Below are positions 24,621 through 35,084 of a stretch of 64,000 bases of DNA, in pieces (positions within the stretch are counted from its first letter, which is position 1; each line of letters begins with the position of its first letter). The translations under genes and the position numbers were made by a program. The stretch spans positions 4,489,714-4,553,713 of the forward strand of contig NC_066549.1 of NCBI RefSeq assembly GCF_024679095.1. Reading direction: 5' to 3'. The notes under the pieces were generated by a model. The model saw only the letters and a list, made by a program, of their open reading frames with translations. It made no database searches and had not been told where the DNA came from. This DNA comes from Eriocheir sinensis (lineage: Eukaryota > Arthropoda > Malacostraca > Decapoda > Varunidae).

Positions 24621-25019
24621 AAGGAGTCCTCCCCCCTTCCAGCTCCCTTCCAGCACCTTCACGCCCTTCCCACTCAATCCCTGACCCCTTTCCACCCCTC
24701 TCCCATCCTTCACCTTCACTTTCCAGCCAAGCGCTCTAAACTTTCTGGAGAAGCAAAAAAGAGGAGGCGGAGTAGGAGTAAGAGGAGGAGGGGGTAGAGG
24801 TGAAAGGAGGAGGGGGAAGAAAAGGAGACAGAGGAGGAAGAAGAGGAAGAAAATGAGGAGCAGGAGGAGGAGAATTAAGAGGAAAAGAATAAGTAAATCA
24901 GTAAGTATGATGATGGAGAGAAAGAAGAAGAAGGAAAAGTAGAAGAACAAGAACAAGAAGAGGAAGAAGAAAAAGAAGAAGAAAAAGAGGAGTAGGACAA
25001 AGCGCAAGAGGGCACAAGA
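24621..25019. other. C-rich then GA-rich low-complexity sequence
   Basis: 24630-24720 is C-rich. 24750-25019 is GGA/GAA-rich on the + strand. No gene seen. Confidence 0.7.
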
Positions 25020-25227
25020 GGCAAGGTGAAGCGTGATCAGTCAACATTCCCAGGTAGAAAACGAAGATGAAGAGGAGGAGGAGAAACAGCAAGAGAGTAC
25101 ATCAGGCAAGGTGAAGCGTGATCAATCAACATTCCCAGGTAGAAAACGAAGATGAAGAGGAGGAGGAGAAGGAGCAGAAGAGTATAACAGGCAAGGTGAA
25201 TCGTGATCAATCAACATTCCCAGGTAC
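25020..25227. repeat. 85-bp tandem repeat, about 2.4 copies
   Basis: GGCAAGGTGAAGCGTGATCA starts at 25020 and 25105, and the variant GGCAAGGTGAATCGTGATCA at 25190, giving exact 85-bp spacing. CAACATTCCCAGGTAGAAAA follows in the first two units (CAGGTACAAA in the third), then a GA-rich stretch. Confidence 0.96.
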
Positions 25228-25439
25228 AAAGCAGACGCGAGCAGTAGATCACCCGTAACGCTGACCTGCTTCCCCCTCACCTCACCCTCACCTCACTCTC
25301 ACACATTGCATTCCTCACGCCCACACATTCCACACACAAAAAAATGTGAATATTCGTGAGAGCGTGCATGCTTCATTCAATTCCACACTTGTCATTCACG
25401 CTCGTCAGGGTCAATTAAAAAATTATATGGGTGAAAAGA

Positions 25440-25458
25440 TGTAGTTGTAGTAGTAGTG

Positions 25459-25501
<43 letters not shown>

Positions 25502-25618
25502 CAGTAGTAGTTATTGTTGTTGTTAGTGATTGCTGTTCATGTAGTAGTAGTAGTAGTATAGTAGTAGTAGTAGTAGTAGTAGTTGTTGTTGTTGTTGTTG
25601 TTAGTGATTGCTTTTCAT

Positions 25619-25673
<55 letters not shown>

Positions 25674-25718
25674 CAGTAGCAAAAGTAGTAATAGTAGTAG
25701 TGGTGATGGTAGTAGTGG
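25440..25718 (+). repeat. compound (GTA)n-(GTT)n array
   Basis: Three (GTA)n blocks (25440-25511, 25541-25583, 25620-25676) are separated by related spacers of (GTT)n plus GTTAGTGATTGCTGTTCATG or the variant GTTAGTGATTGCTTTTCATG. The array was therefore duplicated together with its spacer. Confidence 0.95.
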
Positions 25719-26525
25719 TATAGTCTGTTTTAATCCATCTATCCATTAACAAAGCGGGAATTTTGATGGATGTGGCACCTGCGCATTTCTAGTTCGTGAA
25801 TGCGTGAAAATCAACTGTTGTGATAGACATTCAAGTTATTTTTCAATAATATATTTGTATGTTTATGTATACAAAAAACAACTCAGTCGTTTGCATCGAT
25901 ACTCTAACATATACGTACACGAAAAGACAAGCTTGTGTCAAATAACGTAGTCACATCATGCTCGAACGATATAGGCCTATGTTTTCTTCACATTCTTTGA
26001 CTGATAGCTCATTTCAGTTAAGACATCTGGCTCTGCAAGTACAAATGAAGGGTAGGGTATCTTAATAATTTACTGCATGTAAATAACGATTAATAATGGA
26101 AAAAACATGAAATAGTAAATAATAACTGTTGAATGCGATGCTAGGCTATTTCGAAAATTAAGCTACCCATGTTATTTACATGCAACACATCAAAATTCCT
26201 TATGTATAGACACTTGCAGAGTCGTATGTCACTTTATGTACCTGAATGAGATGAAATATGAGTATCTGAAAGACTATAGATCGTTCGAGTATGATCAGAC
26301 TATGCTGTTTGATATACAAGTTGTTCCTTCGTGTCCTTGTATGGTATATTATCGATGCAAATCTTGTTTGAGGTTCATACACGATGGTTTGAGGGTTTTG
26401 TATACACGAACATTCAAATGTATCACAGAAAGTATAAAGTTGATCTTCACGCAATCACGAACTAACAATGCGCAGGTGCCACATCTACGTTTGCGAGTGG
26501 ACAGACGGAATGAAACGGATTATAG
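25719..26525. mobile_element. foldback / MITE-like element with ~250-bp inverted arms
   Basis: The left arm (about 25721-25975) and right arm (about 26278-26523) are diverged inverted repeats. An 18-bp block is perfect: GATGTGGCACCTGCGCAT at 25769-25786 against the complement of 26468-26485. The inner ends also match: ATCATGCTCGAACGATATA at 25956 against the complement of 26278-26296. A second nested pair (TGCATGTAAATAAC at 26074-26087 and its complement at 26171-26184) lies in the loop. The outer ends read TARTCYGTTTYAWTCC, and TATAG occurs at both boundaries (25719-25723 and 26521-26525), inside flanking (TAG)n DNA. The target duplication is thus either TATAG or TA. No transposase frame is present, so the element would be non-autonomous. 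Superfamily is not determined. Confidence 0.72.
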
Positions 26526-26528
26526 TAA

Positions 26529-26567
<39 letters not shown>

Positions 26568-26660
26568 AAGTGGTGGTGATGACGGAGATATTGATAGTAG
26601 TAGTAGTAGTAGTAGTAATAGTAGTAATTGTCATCATAATCATCATCATCATCATCATAA
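26521..26660 (+). repeat. (TAG)n and (CAT)n microsatellites
   Basis: (TAG)n at about 26521-26568 and 26594-26625, then (ATC)n at about 26634-26661. This continues the (TAG)n sense seen left of the foldback element. Confidence 0.95.
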
Positions 26661-26998
26661 TGAATATTTGGAGATGAAAAGCATAAAGAAACGAAAAAGA
26701 AAAAGACCAACTACATCAATAATAATAAAGATAATACTAATACTAGTAATAATAATAACGACAACAACAGAACACAAGCTTATCAATACCTTCCACATTA
26801 ACTGACTAATAAACGGAACCAACACAATAAGGCTCTCTCGTGTTTTCCGAAGCCACGGGGCGAGTAAATTATTCATCAGGGGGTTTCAATTATTCATGCC
26901 GGGGTACACAGTAAATTACCCTCCGGTTATTTCATTATTTTAAGTAAAGAAGTGAGGAGGCTGAATAAATCACAAGGGAACTTAGTCGAGCCTCCACC
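26661..26998. other. unique AT-rich sequence with repeated ATTATTCAT words
   Basis: 26840-26960 contains TAAATTATTCATCAGGGGG, then CAATTATTCATGCCGGGG, then GTAAATTACCC. This is a compact set of homeodomain-like AT cores in otherwise GC-balanced DNA. It is a candidate regulatory segment only. Confidence 0.35.
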
Positions 26999-27370
26999 TA
27001 CCAAGCCCTATGAAGTGGACGACCAGGAGGGTGGAGCAGGTGAATAGGTGGACGTTGGACGGAGTGGGACGGAGAACAAGGCAGATGGATGGTGGCGGTA
27101 AAGTGGCTTGGTAGGGGAGAGGGGGAGAGAGGGAGAGGCAGATGGAAGTGGTCGGTGAAGGTAATGGAAGGGTAGGCAGCATGAAGGTAGGGGGGGAATG
27201 AGAGGGAAGGGACGCGGGATTGAGACAGACAAGAGGTAGGTGGCAGGAGAAGGGCTTGGTGGGGTAGAGGAAGGGGCGAGGGGGGAGGTTAATGCAAGGT
27301 AGAAGGGAGGGCGAGCGGGGAGGCGGGGTGGACGGTGAATGGGTTTGGGCGGCGGGAAACGAGGGCAAGT
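26999..27370. other. G-rich purine-rich low-complexity sequence
   Basis: GGAGGTGG/GGAGAGGG-type sequence on the + strand without a clean unit. Pro/Ser-rich frames on the minus strand are artefacts. Confidence 0.7.
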
Positions 27371-27997
27371 GATCAGTCAGGCTGCAGCAGGGAACACTGT
27401 TTACAAATGAGCACGGGCCTCGCTGATGAAGGTAGTTGCATTACGCAGGAGCAACATGCTTTTTAATGATTGCTAAAGGGATCATAGATGTGTGTTTGGA
27501 TTGCGTCGGTTCAAAACTTTTCGAATATGTCAGGCCGTAATGACCTGTCTGTTCACAGTTAAATTTCTTATAATTATGTTCCCGTCGCCGGAAACGCTTG
27601 CACCATCAACTCTGCTTTTCTGCCACTCATTATAGTATTATGTTCAGCAATTTCGCTGCATCGGTGGTATTTCATAATTTGATGTTCATTTCCGTTTTGA
27701 CTTACCATCAGTTATGTTCAATACAGCCTGGAACATGTCAACAAGTTTTCGTTTCAGCCTGCACACGCCCATTACCACACGCTGAGCATCACATTAACAC
27801 GCCTCTATTTTTACATACGAGGTAACTCTCATGACATTTCAATTTACGTCTCGCAATGTACGATTTAGTATTCATATTTCTAGTCTTTATTCTGCATCCG
27901 GAATAAAGTTACACTTACTAATGTATCTAGCATCAGTAAAAGGGGAAAAAATACTATATATCAATGCGCTGTAAAATTCTTACATTCAACACAAGAA
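27371..27997. other. unique intergenic sequence
   Basis: No gene recognised. Confidence 0.5.
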
Positions 27998-28232
27998 AGT
28001 AAAGTTGGGGCCATACCCTACAGCTGCGCTTGGCACATTTGCCCTTGAGCCTAAGGCGAGTAATAACCCACTAACCGGAGCACAGGACCGGTGTGACATC
28101 CGGGTTACCACAGGTTTTCTAAGGTAACCGTTTATCGCAGGGAGGATGAGGAGCTGGGTGGGCTGTGCACGGACTGCCCAAGTCGAGATTCAAACTCAGG
28201 CCCTCAGACTCAAGGCTGGGCGTGCTAACCGA
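27998..28232 (-). mobile_element. tRNA-derived SINE (minus strand)
   Basis: Read on the minus strand, the 5' end carries GGTTAGCACGCCC, an anticodon-region-like GAGTCTGAGG stretch, and GAGTTTGAATCTC at about 28182-28194. The last word fits the B box of a tRNA-type RNA polymerase III promoter. A tRNA-unrelated body follows, with GGTAACCCGGATGTCACACC and GTGGGTTATTACTCGCC, ending near GGCCCCAACTTTACTTTC at about 28002. This is the usual order of a tRNA-SINE, and the body resembles sequence dispersed in crab genomes as far as I recall. The tRNA head looks incomplete. Confidence 0.7.
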
Positions 28233-28420
28233 AGAAAATTTCCCTTTATATCTTTCACGCTCCTTGATTGCTTACGACTTTGTTACCGTCAGTTCGTCGC
28301 CTAACTATAACCCTTGCCGCCGTTGGCACCAAGAGCCAATCTTCTATACGGCGAGGAGCCACGGGAAGCCAGACAACCCCAGGGAGTTGATAGTGGCGAA
28401 AAGGTGATTAATTAAGGAAC
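28233..28420. other. sequence between two SINE-like segments
   Basis: No recognisable feature. It may be flank or part of a composite element. Confidence 0.4.
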
Positions 28421-28622
28421 CCCCAAGCTGGGTGGCTGAGAGCACATAGCTTTACCGGGGTTACAAGAGAGCGCCAACCCTCACCAAGAAGCTGCCGCGA
28501 GCCGGGATCGAACTCGCAATGTTTCCTTCACATAGTCACCAGAGCCCGGGAGGGTGTCCAGGGTGAGCGCTGAAGACACCCGGCGTGAGCTAGATTACAG
28601 CCACCACGGGCGCAGCCAAGAG
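28421..28622 (-). mobile_element. possible second SINE-like segment (minus strand)
   Basis: The minus strand carries GAGTTCGATCCCG at about 28503-28515, matching a B box, and TAGCTCACGCCGGG about 75 bp upstream, which resembles an A box but is further away than in a tRNA. The rest is unique to this copy. It lies 190 bp from the better SINE and in the same orientation. The call rests mainly on the B box. Confidence 0.45.
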
Positions 28623-28943
28623 GCTCACCTATCTTAATTATAGTCATTGATTTATAATTCTTTCAGATAGTCGACTTCAATTTTTATTTATTACAGCCAT
28701 GCATTCAAATAATTGAAAAACATTGTCTGGAGCAAAGGCATCTTTTGATCAGTAAAGTAAAGGATGTCCAAAGCACGGAAATAAAGAATGATAAGAAGAT
28801 TAAATGAACAGCACATGTCACGTTGGTAAACAGTAAATATTAAAGATTGAATGAATCATAATATAAATAAAGTGAAGAGAACGACGACAAAGACAAGACT
28901 TAATGAGAGAGAAGTTGACGAACTAGTAAAAAAACATAAAAGG

Positions 28944-28947
<4 letters not shown>
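28623..28947. other. unique AT-rich sequence
   Basis: No gene seen. Confidence 0.5.

Positions 28948-28981
<34 letters not shown>
28948..28981 (+). repeat. (GT)n microsatellite
   Basis: About 16 GT units. Confidence 0.95.
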
Positions 28982-28983
<2 letters not shown>

Positions 28984-29089
28984 ATGGACGAGTAGGCCAG
29001 ACAGAAAAAAAATTAAACTAGTACTATTTTTCACTCTCCTTCACTTCTCTTCTAACGCTACGCTGAGCCCCGCGATCAGTTAACAGCAG

Positions 29090-29399
<310 letters not shown>

Positions 29400-29487
29400 A
29401 AAAAGAGAATATACACGCGATATGCTGTCGGGAAATAATGGGGAATATCGGAGGAGGAAGACGAAAGCTGTTATAGTATTAAAAGCC

Positions 29488-29575
29488 ATGGTGGTGGTGG
29501 TGCAGGAGGGGGATGGTGGTGGTGGTGGTGATGGTGGTGGTGGTGGTGGTGATGGTGGTGGGTGGGTTGGTGGGG
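29488..29575 (+). repeat. (GGT)n imperfect microsatellite
   Basis: GGT units with GAT and GGG interruptions. The G-rich strand could form four-stranded structures. Confidence 0.93.
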
Positions 29576-29689
29576 GGGCGCAGCATCAGGACTCGGTGGC
29601 CAGAAATCCTCCATAAACGGAAGAGATTCGACCACGTCCCGCCGGCACACGCGAGAGGCTGCTGTGAGTGGTTAGGATTGCGGAGTGAC

Positions 29690-29729
29690 GAGGAGGAGGA
29701 GGAGGAGGAGGAGGAGGAGGAGGAGGAGG
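29690..29729 (+). repeat. (GAG)n microsatellite
   Basis: About 13 GAG units. The Glu run in the overlapping frame is an artefact. Confidence 0.96.
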
Positions 29730-30279
29730 TAAAGGCCGCTTCAGAGGAGGCAGTTCAAGTACCGGGGTTAGGAGGAAGGACAAAGGGACTAAGGAAGAAG
29801 GAAGGAAGGGTAGGGATGAGATAGACAGGGAGGAAGGAAGAGCATGGATGAGACAGATAGGGAGGAAGGGAGAAAAATTATGGATGAGAAAGATAAAGGA
29901 GGAAGAATATGGATGAGAGATAGGAAGGAGGGGAAGAGGAAAGTACAGATGAGAGAGGAAGAAAGAGGGGGAGAGAGAAGCTAAATGATGGAGAAAGGTC
30001 AAAGGAGGCTGCGGACTGGTGCTGGTACTGAAGAGCCGATGGAGAGAGGGAGGCTGAGGGAATGAGATAAGGGGGTAACTAAAGGAAAGGCAGCAGGGAG
30101 AGAGATGGAGATACTAGGGTAGGCAGTGAGGAAGGGAGAGAGGAAAGCAAGGGAGGTAGGTAAAGAGGAACGAAGGAAGAAATGAAAGGCAAGTTAATAG
30201 GTAGGGAGGAAGGGAGGGAGAAAGGTAAGACAAGAGAATTAGGAAGAGTAGATAGGATGGGAAAAAGAGAGATAGGAGA
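29730..30279. other. purine-rich degenerate repeat sequence
   Basis: GGAAGG/GGATGAGA-type imperfect repeats, for example ATGGATGAGA words near 29844, 29880 and 29909. It leads into the 142-bp repeat. Confidence 0.7.
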
Positions 30280-30655
30280 GGTAGGAAAGTAGGGAGAGGA
30301 AAGGAAGGAGGCAAGAAGGTAGGGCCATAGGGAGGGAGAATCATAATAGAAAATGCTATGAATAAGGCAGGAGAGGTAGACAGGAAGGGAGGAAGGTAGA
30401 CGAAAGGAAGGAAATAGAAGTAGGGAGGAAGGGAGAGAGAAAAGGGAGGAGAGGTAATAGGTAGGGTCATAGGGAGGGAGAATCATAATAGAAAATGCTA
30501 TGAATAAGGCAGGAGAGGTAGACAGGAAGGGAGGAAGGTAGACGAAAGGAAGGAAAGAGAAGCAGGGAGAAAGGGAGAGAGGAAAGGGAGGAGAGGTAAT
30601 AGGTAGGGTCATAGGGAGGGAGGTTCATAATAGGAAATGTTATGAAGAGGAGAGG
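30280..30655. repeat. 142-bp tandem repeat, about 2.5 copies
   Basis: TAGGGYCATAGGGAGGGAG starts at 30320, 30462 and 30604, with exact 142-bp spacing. TCATAATAGAAAATGCTATG and CAGGAGAGGTAGACAGGAAG follow in the two full units. The open frames repeating the same peptide on the minus strand come from this duplication. Confidence 0.97.
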
Positions 30656-30873
30656 AGGGAGGGAGGGGTCGAGGCCGCATACAGACGGGCTAGGGAGGTG
30701 AGCAGAGCAGGAGAGGCATAGCAGGTAATAGCAGGTAACAGGTATACAGCATACACTCTGGGGACACGGGGAGATGAGGGGGAGGCGAGGCAGGCAGGGG
30801 CGATGGGGAGGTAGTGGAGGGTGGGGAGGAGGAAGAGGGGCAAGCAGGGTCTCTTAAAGGGGATCCGCGAGTG

Positions 30874-30875
<2 letters not shown>
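30656..30875. other. purine-rich unique sequence
   Basis: G/A-rich, no unit, no gene. Confidence 0.6.

Positions 30876-30934
<59 letters not shown>
30876..30934 (+). repeat. (TG)n microsatellite
   Basis: About 29 uninterrupted TG units. G-rich GGTGGG-type sequence follows to 31045. Confidence 0.98.
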
Positions 30935-30937
<3 letters not shown>

Positions 30938-31156
30938 TGGATGGAGTGAGAGAGGGTGAGTGGTGTGGGTGGCGCGAGGGGGGTAGTGGGGGGTTGGGTT
31001 GAAGGACTGGTGGGTGGTGGATGGTGGCGGTGGGTGGAGGTGGATTACAGCGTTGGTGTTGATGAGAATATCCGCCAAGAAAGGGAGCTGTCAGGGTTAC
31101 TCTTAGCTACACACGGCTGCTGCAATCAAGTCTGCCATTGTTGGTGCCGGGTTTGA

Positions 31157-31231
<75 letters not shown>

Positions 31232-31236
31232 TATTT
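31157..31236 (+). repeat. (ATT)n microsatellite
   Basis: About 26 ATT units with one ACT interruption near the end. Confidence 0.98.
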
Positions 31237-31677
31237 TTTTCGGGCATTACTGGTCCAATGCGGAATAAAGGCCTTTGCTTACGTTTTCAGCTTCTCCCTT
31301 ACGTTAAAGTGCTCCACCCTGCTCCGACAAATGGTCAAATTTCATCTCTCCACCTGGTTCTCTGTCCGCCCTCTCTTTTATATATAACTCACGGTTTACT
31401 ACGCCATTACTGTTATTATCCATCGGGTATAAGTTTCAAGCATGACATGAGCCATTTAAATCTATCGTTAATATTTTGATTTTAGTCGTCACTATCATGG
31501 ATTGAATCTGCCTGTTCCCTAATCCTCGATGCTCTGCTCTGAAGCGTTTTGTTCTCGATCGCTATTTGTCCGGTGATCATTAAACGTTGCCTTCATATTT
31601 ATTTTTAGACTTACTTTCAGACTCCATGTTTTGTTATATCTTCATAATCATTATTCTAACTTTATATTATTGTCATC
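31237..31677. other. unique AT-rich sequence
   Basis: No gene seen. Confidence 0.5.
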
Positions 31678-31754
31678 ATACTACTACCACTACTACTATT
31701 ACTACTACTACTACTACTACCATCACTACTACTGCTACTACTACTACTACTACT

Positions 31755-31786
<32 letters not shown>

Positions 31787-31789
31787 CAT

Positions 31790-31852
<63 letters not shown>

Positions 31853-31900
31853 CATCACTACTACTACTACGTACTACAACTACCACCACTACCACCAGCA
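31678..31900 (+). repeat. (ACT)n array with periodic ACC/ATC interruptions
   Basis: ACT units over about 190 bp, repeatedly interrupted by CATCACT or CACCACT blocks, for example near 31720, 31755, 31787 and 31851. The recurring interruption shows the array also grew by multi-unit duplications. Confidence 0.96.
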
Positions 31901-32097
31901 TCACTACAATCACCCCTGTGTGATGACCACGTTCTCCCCCACCAGAGGTCATTGGCCGAAGCCCCGCCAACGAATGTGACCGTCAACCAACTTTTTTGAA
32001 CCCTAAATTAACCTTACATACAACTTTGTAGATTTAGGACTGAAGTTAACAGAACTTGTAGCCAATACGGCTATTGATGAAGGCTATGGTAAAGTTC

Positions 32098-32161
32098 TAC
32101 TACTATTACTACTACCGCTACTACTACTACTACTACTACTGTTACTACTACTAACAATAAT

Positions 32162-32217
<56 letters not shown>
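32098..32217 (+). repeat. (ACT)n then (AAT)n microsatellites
   Basis: ACT at 32098-32151 passes through ACAATAAT into AAT at 32155-32217. Confidence 0.97.
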
Positions 32218-32218
<1 letters not shown>

Positions 32219-32317
32219 TAGAATGAAAATAAAAATAATAATGCTGTTCCGCATCTCACTTATTTTCACCATCATTTTCATCATCACAACAAATAACGTA
32301 ATCTACAACACCATTAA

Positions 32318-32404
32318 TATTAGAAGTGCACCGATACCAACCTTTTCACCGATACCAGTACCAGTAATAATTTGAACCGATACCGACACCGATACCGATA
32401 TTAA
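32318..32404. mobile_element. possible hAT-type terminus with ACCGAT repeats
   Basis: TAGAAGTGCACCGATACC at about 32321 resembles the TAGRGRTGCACCGAT type of terminal inverted repeat of hAT DNA transposons. It is followed by degenerate ACCGATACC and CCGATACCGATACC subterminal repeats to about 32400. No matching right end or transposase was found nearby, so this would be a solo or truncated end. The alternative is a simple hexanucleotide (ACCGAT)n repeat. Confidence 0.45.
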
Positions 32405-33572
32405 CCGCCGCCACCACGTTACAAAACACACGCTCCCGTAGTCAACACCATTACGTGATTAGGTTCATACATATTCAAGGTCATCCCTCGACCCCTTCAC
32501 ACGAACTGTTTCACGCAGCCACACCTTCACACTACATGACAAGGAGCACCGCACTATAAGAAAAAAATAGTATAAGTATCATAGCAAATCTACCAACACC
32601 ACCACGCTGTCATATGTAGAGTTTTATTTACAGCAACGGAAGCTGATTAAAAAAAAAGAAAAAAAAAAAGAAAAGTTCGCTATGCGGAACTCCTACTCGT
32701 ACAAAGAGAAGTCATTATGAAGCCTTATGTAACACCAACGTCATTTGTAAATAAAATAAAAAGAAGGTAAAATCAAGCATCTGTGACAGTGCGTGTGTTT
32801 TGGCGGGTCGAGCGAGCACCGTTGCACTTTTAGAGCCTCTCAGTGGGCGGCAAATGACGATGTTACTTGATCACGTCGTTAAAATGAATTCCGCACTATT
32901 TTCACACAATATTTTTTGCAAAAGTCATATTACTAATGCCACACTAACCATATCAAAGAACTCTCTCATCTGTGGGTTTTTTGTTTGTTTTTACATCACT
33001 CGTTAGGGTAATTACATTTAGTATTCAGAGCAGCATGAATATATCAAGAAATTTTAAAAGCGTTTACGTACGAATCCACTTTTGCCACGCGACAGGTTGA
33101 GGGACTGCTTGTGCGTATGTCCTGGAAGCGCATTTTTTTTTTCAGCCGTTTCCACTCCAGGCAACAGTAAACAGAGCACATATAATTGGAGTTACGGACC
33201 CGTAATACGTCCTAACAGCGTCCCGCACTCAAGGATGGATCACGGACAACCGGTAAAGGGCAAAGAGTTGACTTTCGGGAAGCATGTCACCAAGTCGTAC
33301 AGCCTTAGCCGGCCCCAACGCGTCATATCCATAAGTCCCCATTTAGTCTGGGATAGTAGCCAGCTTGAGGAAGGGATGTCAATGATTTTTTTTTTTGCCG
33401 GCACTTAACACTAAACAAAGAGATTATCTTCACCTAATCACTTGACTATATCCTGATACACGAAAATTCTCACTCTTAAAGAAATGCTATGCAGGTCATC
33501 TTTACCATCATATTCCTGGCCAATGTTTTACTCATTCCACGAACATAATAATATACACAAAACTTTCATATT
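32405..33572. other. unique intergenic sequence
   Basis: No gene recognised. The frame at 33082-33408 has no domain I can identify. Confidence 0.5.
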
Positions 33573-34150
33573 ATTTGTACAGTAAAGGAGGTATAGCTCA
33601 AGGGCACAAAAAAGGTGTCGCTCCCGTTAAGAAAGAAGTAGAATTCGTACGGAATGTCAGCTTCGATTAGTGATGTGTCTTGATACTCCCATCTTGAAAG
33701 CATTCAATTCATACTTGGGAGGGTATACAGACGAAGGAAAGTTGTACCAGAGTTTACTAGCGAAAGGGATGAAAGAATAATTATGCAGGTTAACTTGTAT
33801 AAGAGGTTTGTTTGGGCAGCATAGGGATGAACTAGCATAAAGTTTTGTGCAGGGGAGCCGAGGGCGTTTTTGAAGGCATGCAGTTAGTAAGTTTAGAAGA
33901 GCAGTCAGAATGAAAATAGCGATGATGGAGAGGTAGAAAGGCAATACTGTGAGGAGTTGAAGAGGTAGAAGACAGTGGGTAGGAGGATGGGAATTGATGA
34001 GACAAAAAAGCCTTTGACTCTACTCCTTCCAAAATGAATGTGAGAGGAGCACAACACACACACATATGAGATGCGTACTCTATAAGGGTGGACAAAGCAC
34101 TTGTACATTTGCATTTGTGAGGGGGAAAATAACTGGCGAAAACAATACAT
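33573..34150 (-). mobile_element. LINE 3' end, reverse transcriptase C-terminus, decayed (family A, copy 1)
   Basis: Read on the minus strand, three overlapping short frames (34150-33905, 34095-33832, 33944-33657) give consecutive pieces of the region C-terminal to a non-LTR reverse transcriptase. The pieces include RVKGFF / VESKAF, HHRYFHSDCSSKLTNCM, and SFIPFASKLWYNFPSSVYP ending KMGVSRHI. Because the pieces lie in different phases, the copy carries frameshifts, and it is strongly 5'-truncated: none of the catalytic palm is present. A 3' UTR follows, containing TTTTTTGTGCCCTTGAGCTA (complement of about 33595-33614), shared with the elements near 45.8 and 53.3 kb. The clade is not assigned with confidence. 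Confidence 0.82.
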
Positions 34151-34385
34151 AGCCCATAACCTTTAGGAAATTTATTTAGGAATGTTTAAGATTTTCACAT
34201 CTCACATTTTAAAAAATAAAGACATTCTCCCTTCTACAGATATAGTTATCCCTATATAATTAGGTAGAGATATGAATATAGGTAATAAATAGCTGGAAAG
34301 TAAGATTACAAAGACGGACAGATCAATACAGATAGATAGATAGATACATGCATGTACTCATAGATATAGATATAGATATTGATTT

Positions 34386-34387
<2 letters not shown>
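34151..34387. other. unique AT-rich sequence with GATA runs
   Basis: Short (GATA)n-type runs at 34330-34346 and 34362-34382. No gene. Confidence 0.7.
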
Positions 34388-34422
<35 letters not shown>

Positions 34423-34430
34423 ATATATAT
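34388..34430 (+). repeat. (CA)n-(AT)n microsatellite
   Basis: About 16 CA units followed by five AT units. Confidence 0.96.
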
Positions 34431-34810
34431 AAAGCACACAAAAAAACGGCTCATTCCAGTAAACGCAAAAACAGTTTCCACCCCTTGGAGCGTGTGCATG
34501 TTTTCCAGAATGGACCCAAGATTCATCGGCGTGTTATTCCAACGGTTTCTTGGGGGCTGCACGCGAGCACACCGTTGCTGGGCGGCAGTAGAGCAGTGTG
34601 CAGCAGCCTCCCAGCGACCCCTCTGCGGCGCCTCGTGGCTGCCCCGTGGCTGGCTCAACACCGCCGTGAACAGACACCTCTGTACTGCTTAGATGACGCA
34701 CAGAGCATATTTTGTGGCGCGGCTGTCCAGTCACTCATGAAAATATATTCTGCCGCTGCTCAGAAGACAGAGGCCCTACTCACACGCACAGGCAGGCGTG
34801 CGAGAGCGTG

Positions 34811-34811
<1 letters not shown>
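34431..34811. other. GC- and CpG-rich unique segment
   Basis: About 380 bp with more GC and CpG than its flanks, bounded by two (CA)n arrays. An open frame of 108 codons runs on the + strand at 34485-34811, and another of 112 codons on the minus strand at 34661-34323. Neither has a recognisable domain or convincing composition. An exon cannot be excluded. Confidence 0.35.

Positions 34812-34875
<64 letters not shown>
34812..34875 (+). repeat. (CA)n microsatellite
   Basis: About 32 uninterrupted CA units. Confidence 0.98.
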
Positions 34876-34877
<2 letters not shown>

Positions 34878-35084
34878 TATTTCCATGTCCTTTTTATATA
34901 ATAGTTACGTTATTTATGCAACACATCGTTTATGTCTGTTTACACATTAAATACACTTGCGTTTCCCTCGCACAAATATATATTTTTCCCAGAGTTCACT
35001 TCTTGACGCAGCTGTTTGCTTTTCTCACTTTGCTTCGACAGTGTTTGCCTTCCTTGACACAAAAACTCCACTTCGACAAACCAT

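Noticed and set aside
28480..28620. Functional tRNA gene on the minus strand
   Set aside because: A B-box-like word is present, but no cloverleaf can be drawn and the A-box candidate is about 75 bp away. A SINE-like segment fits better.
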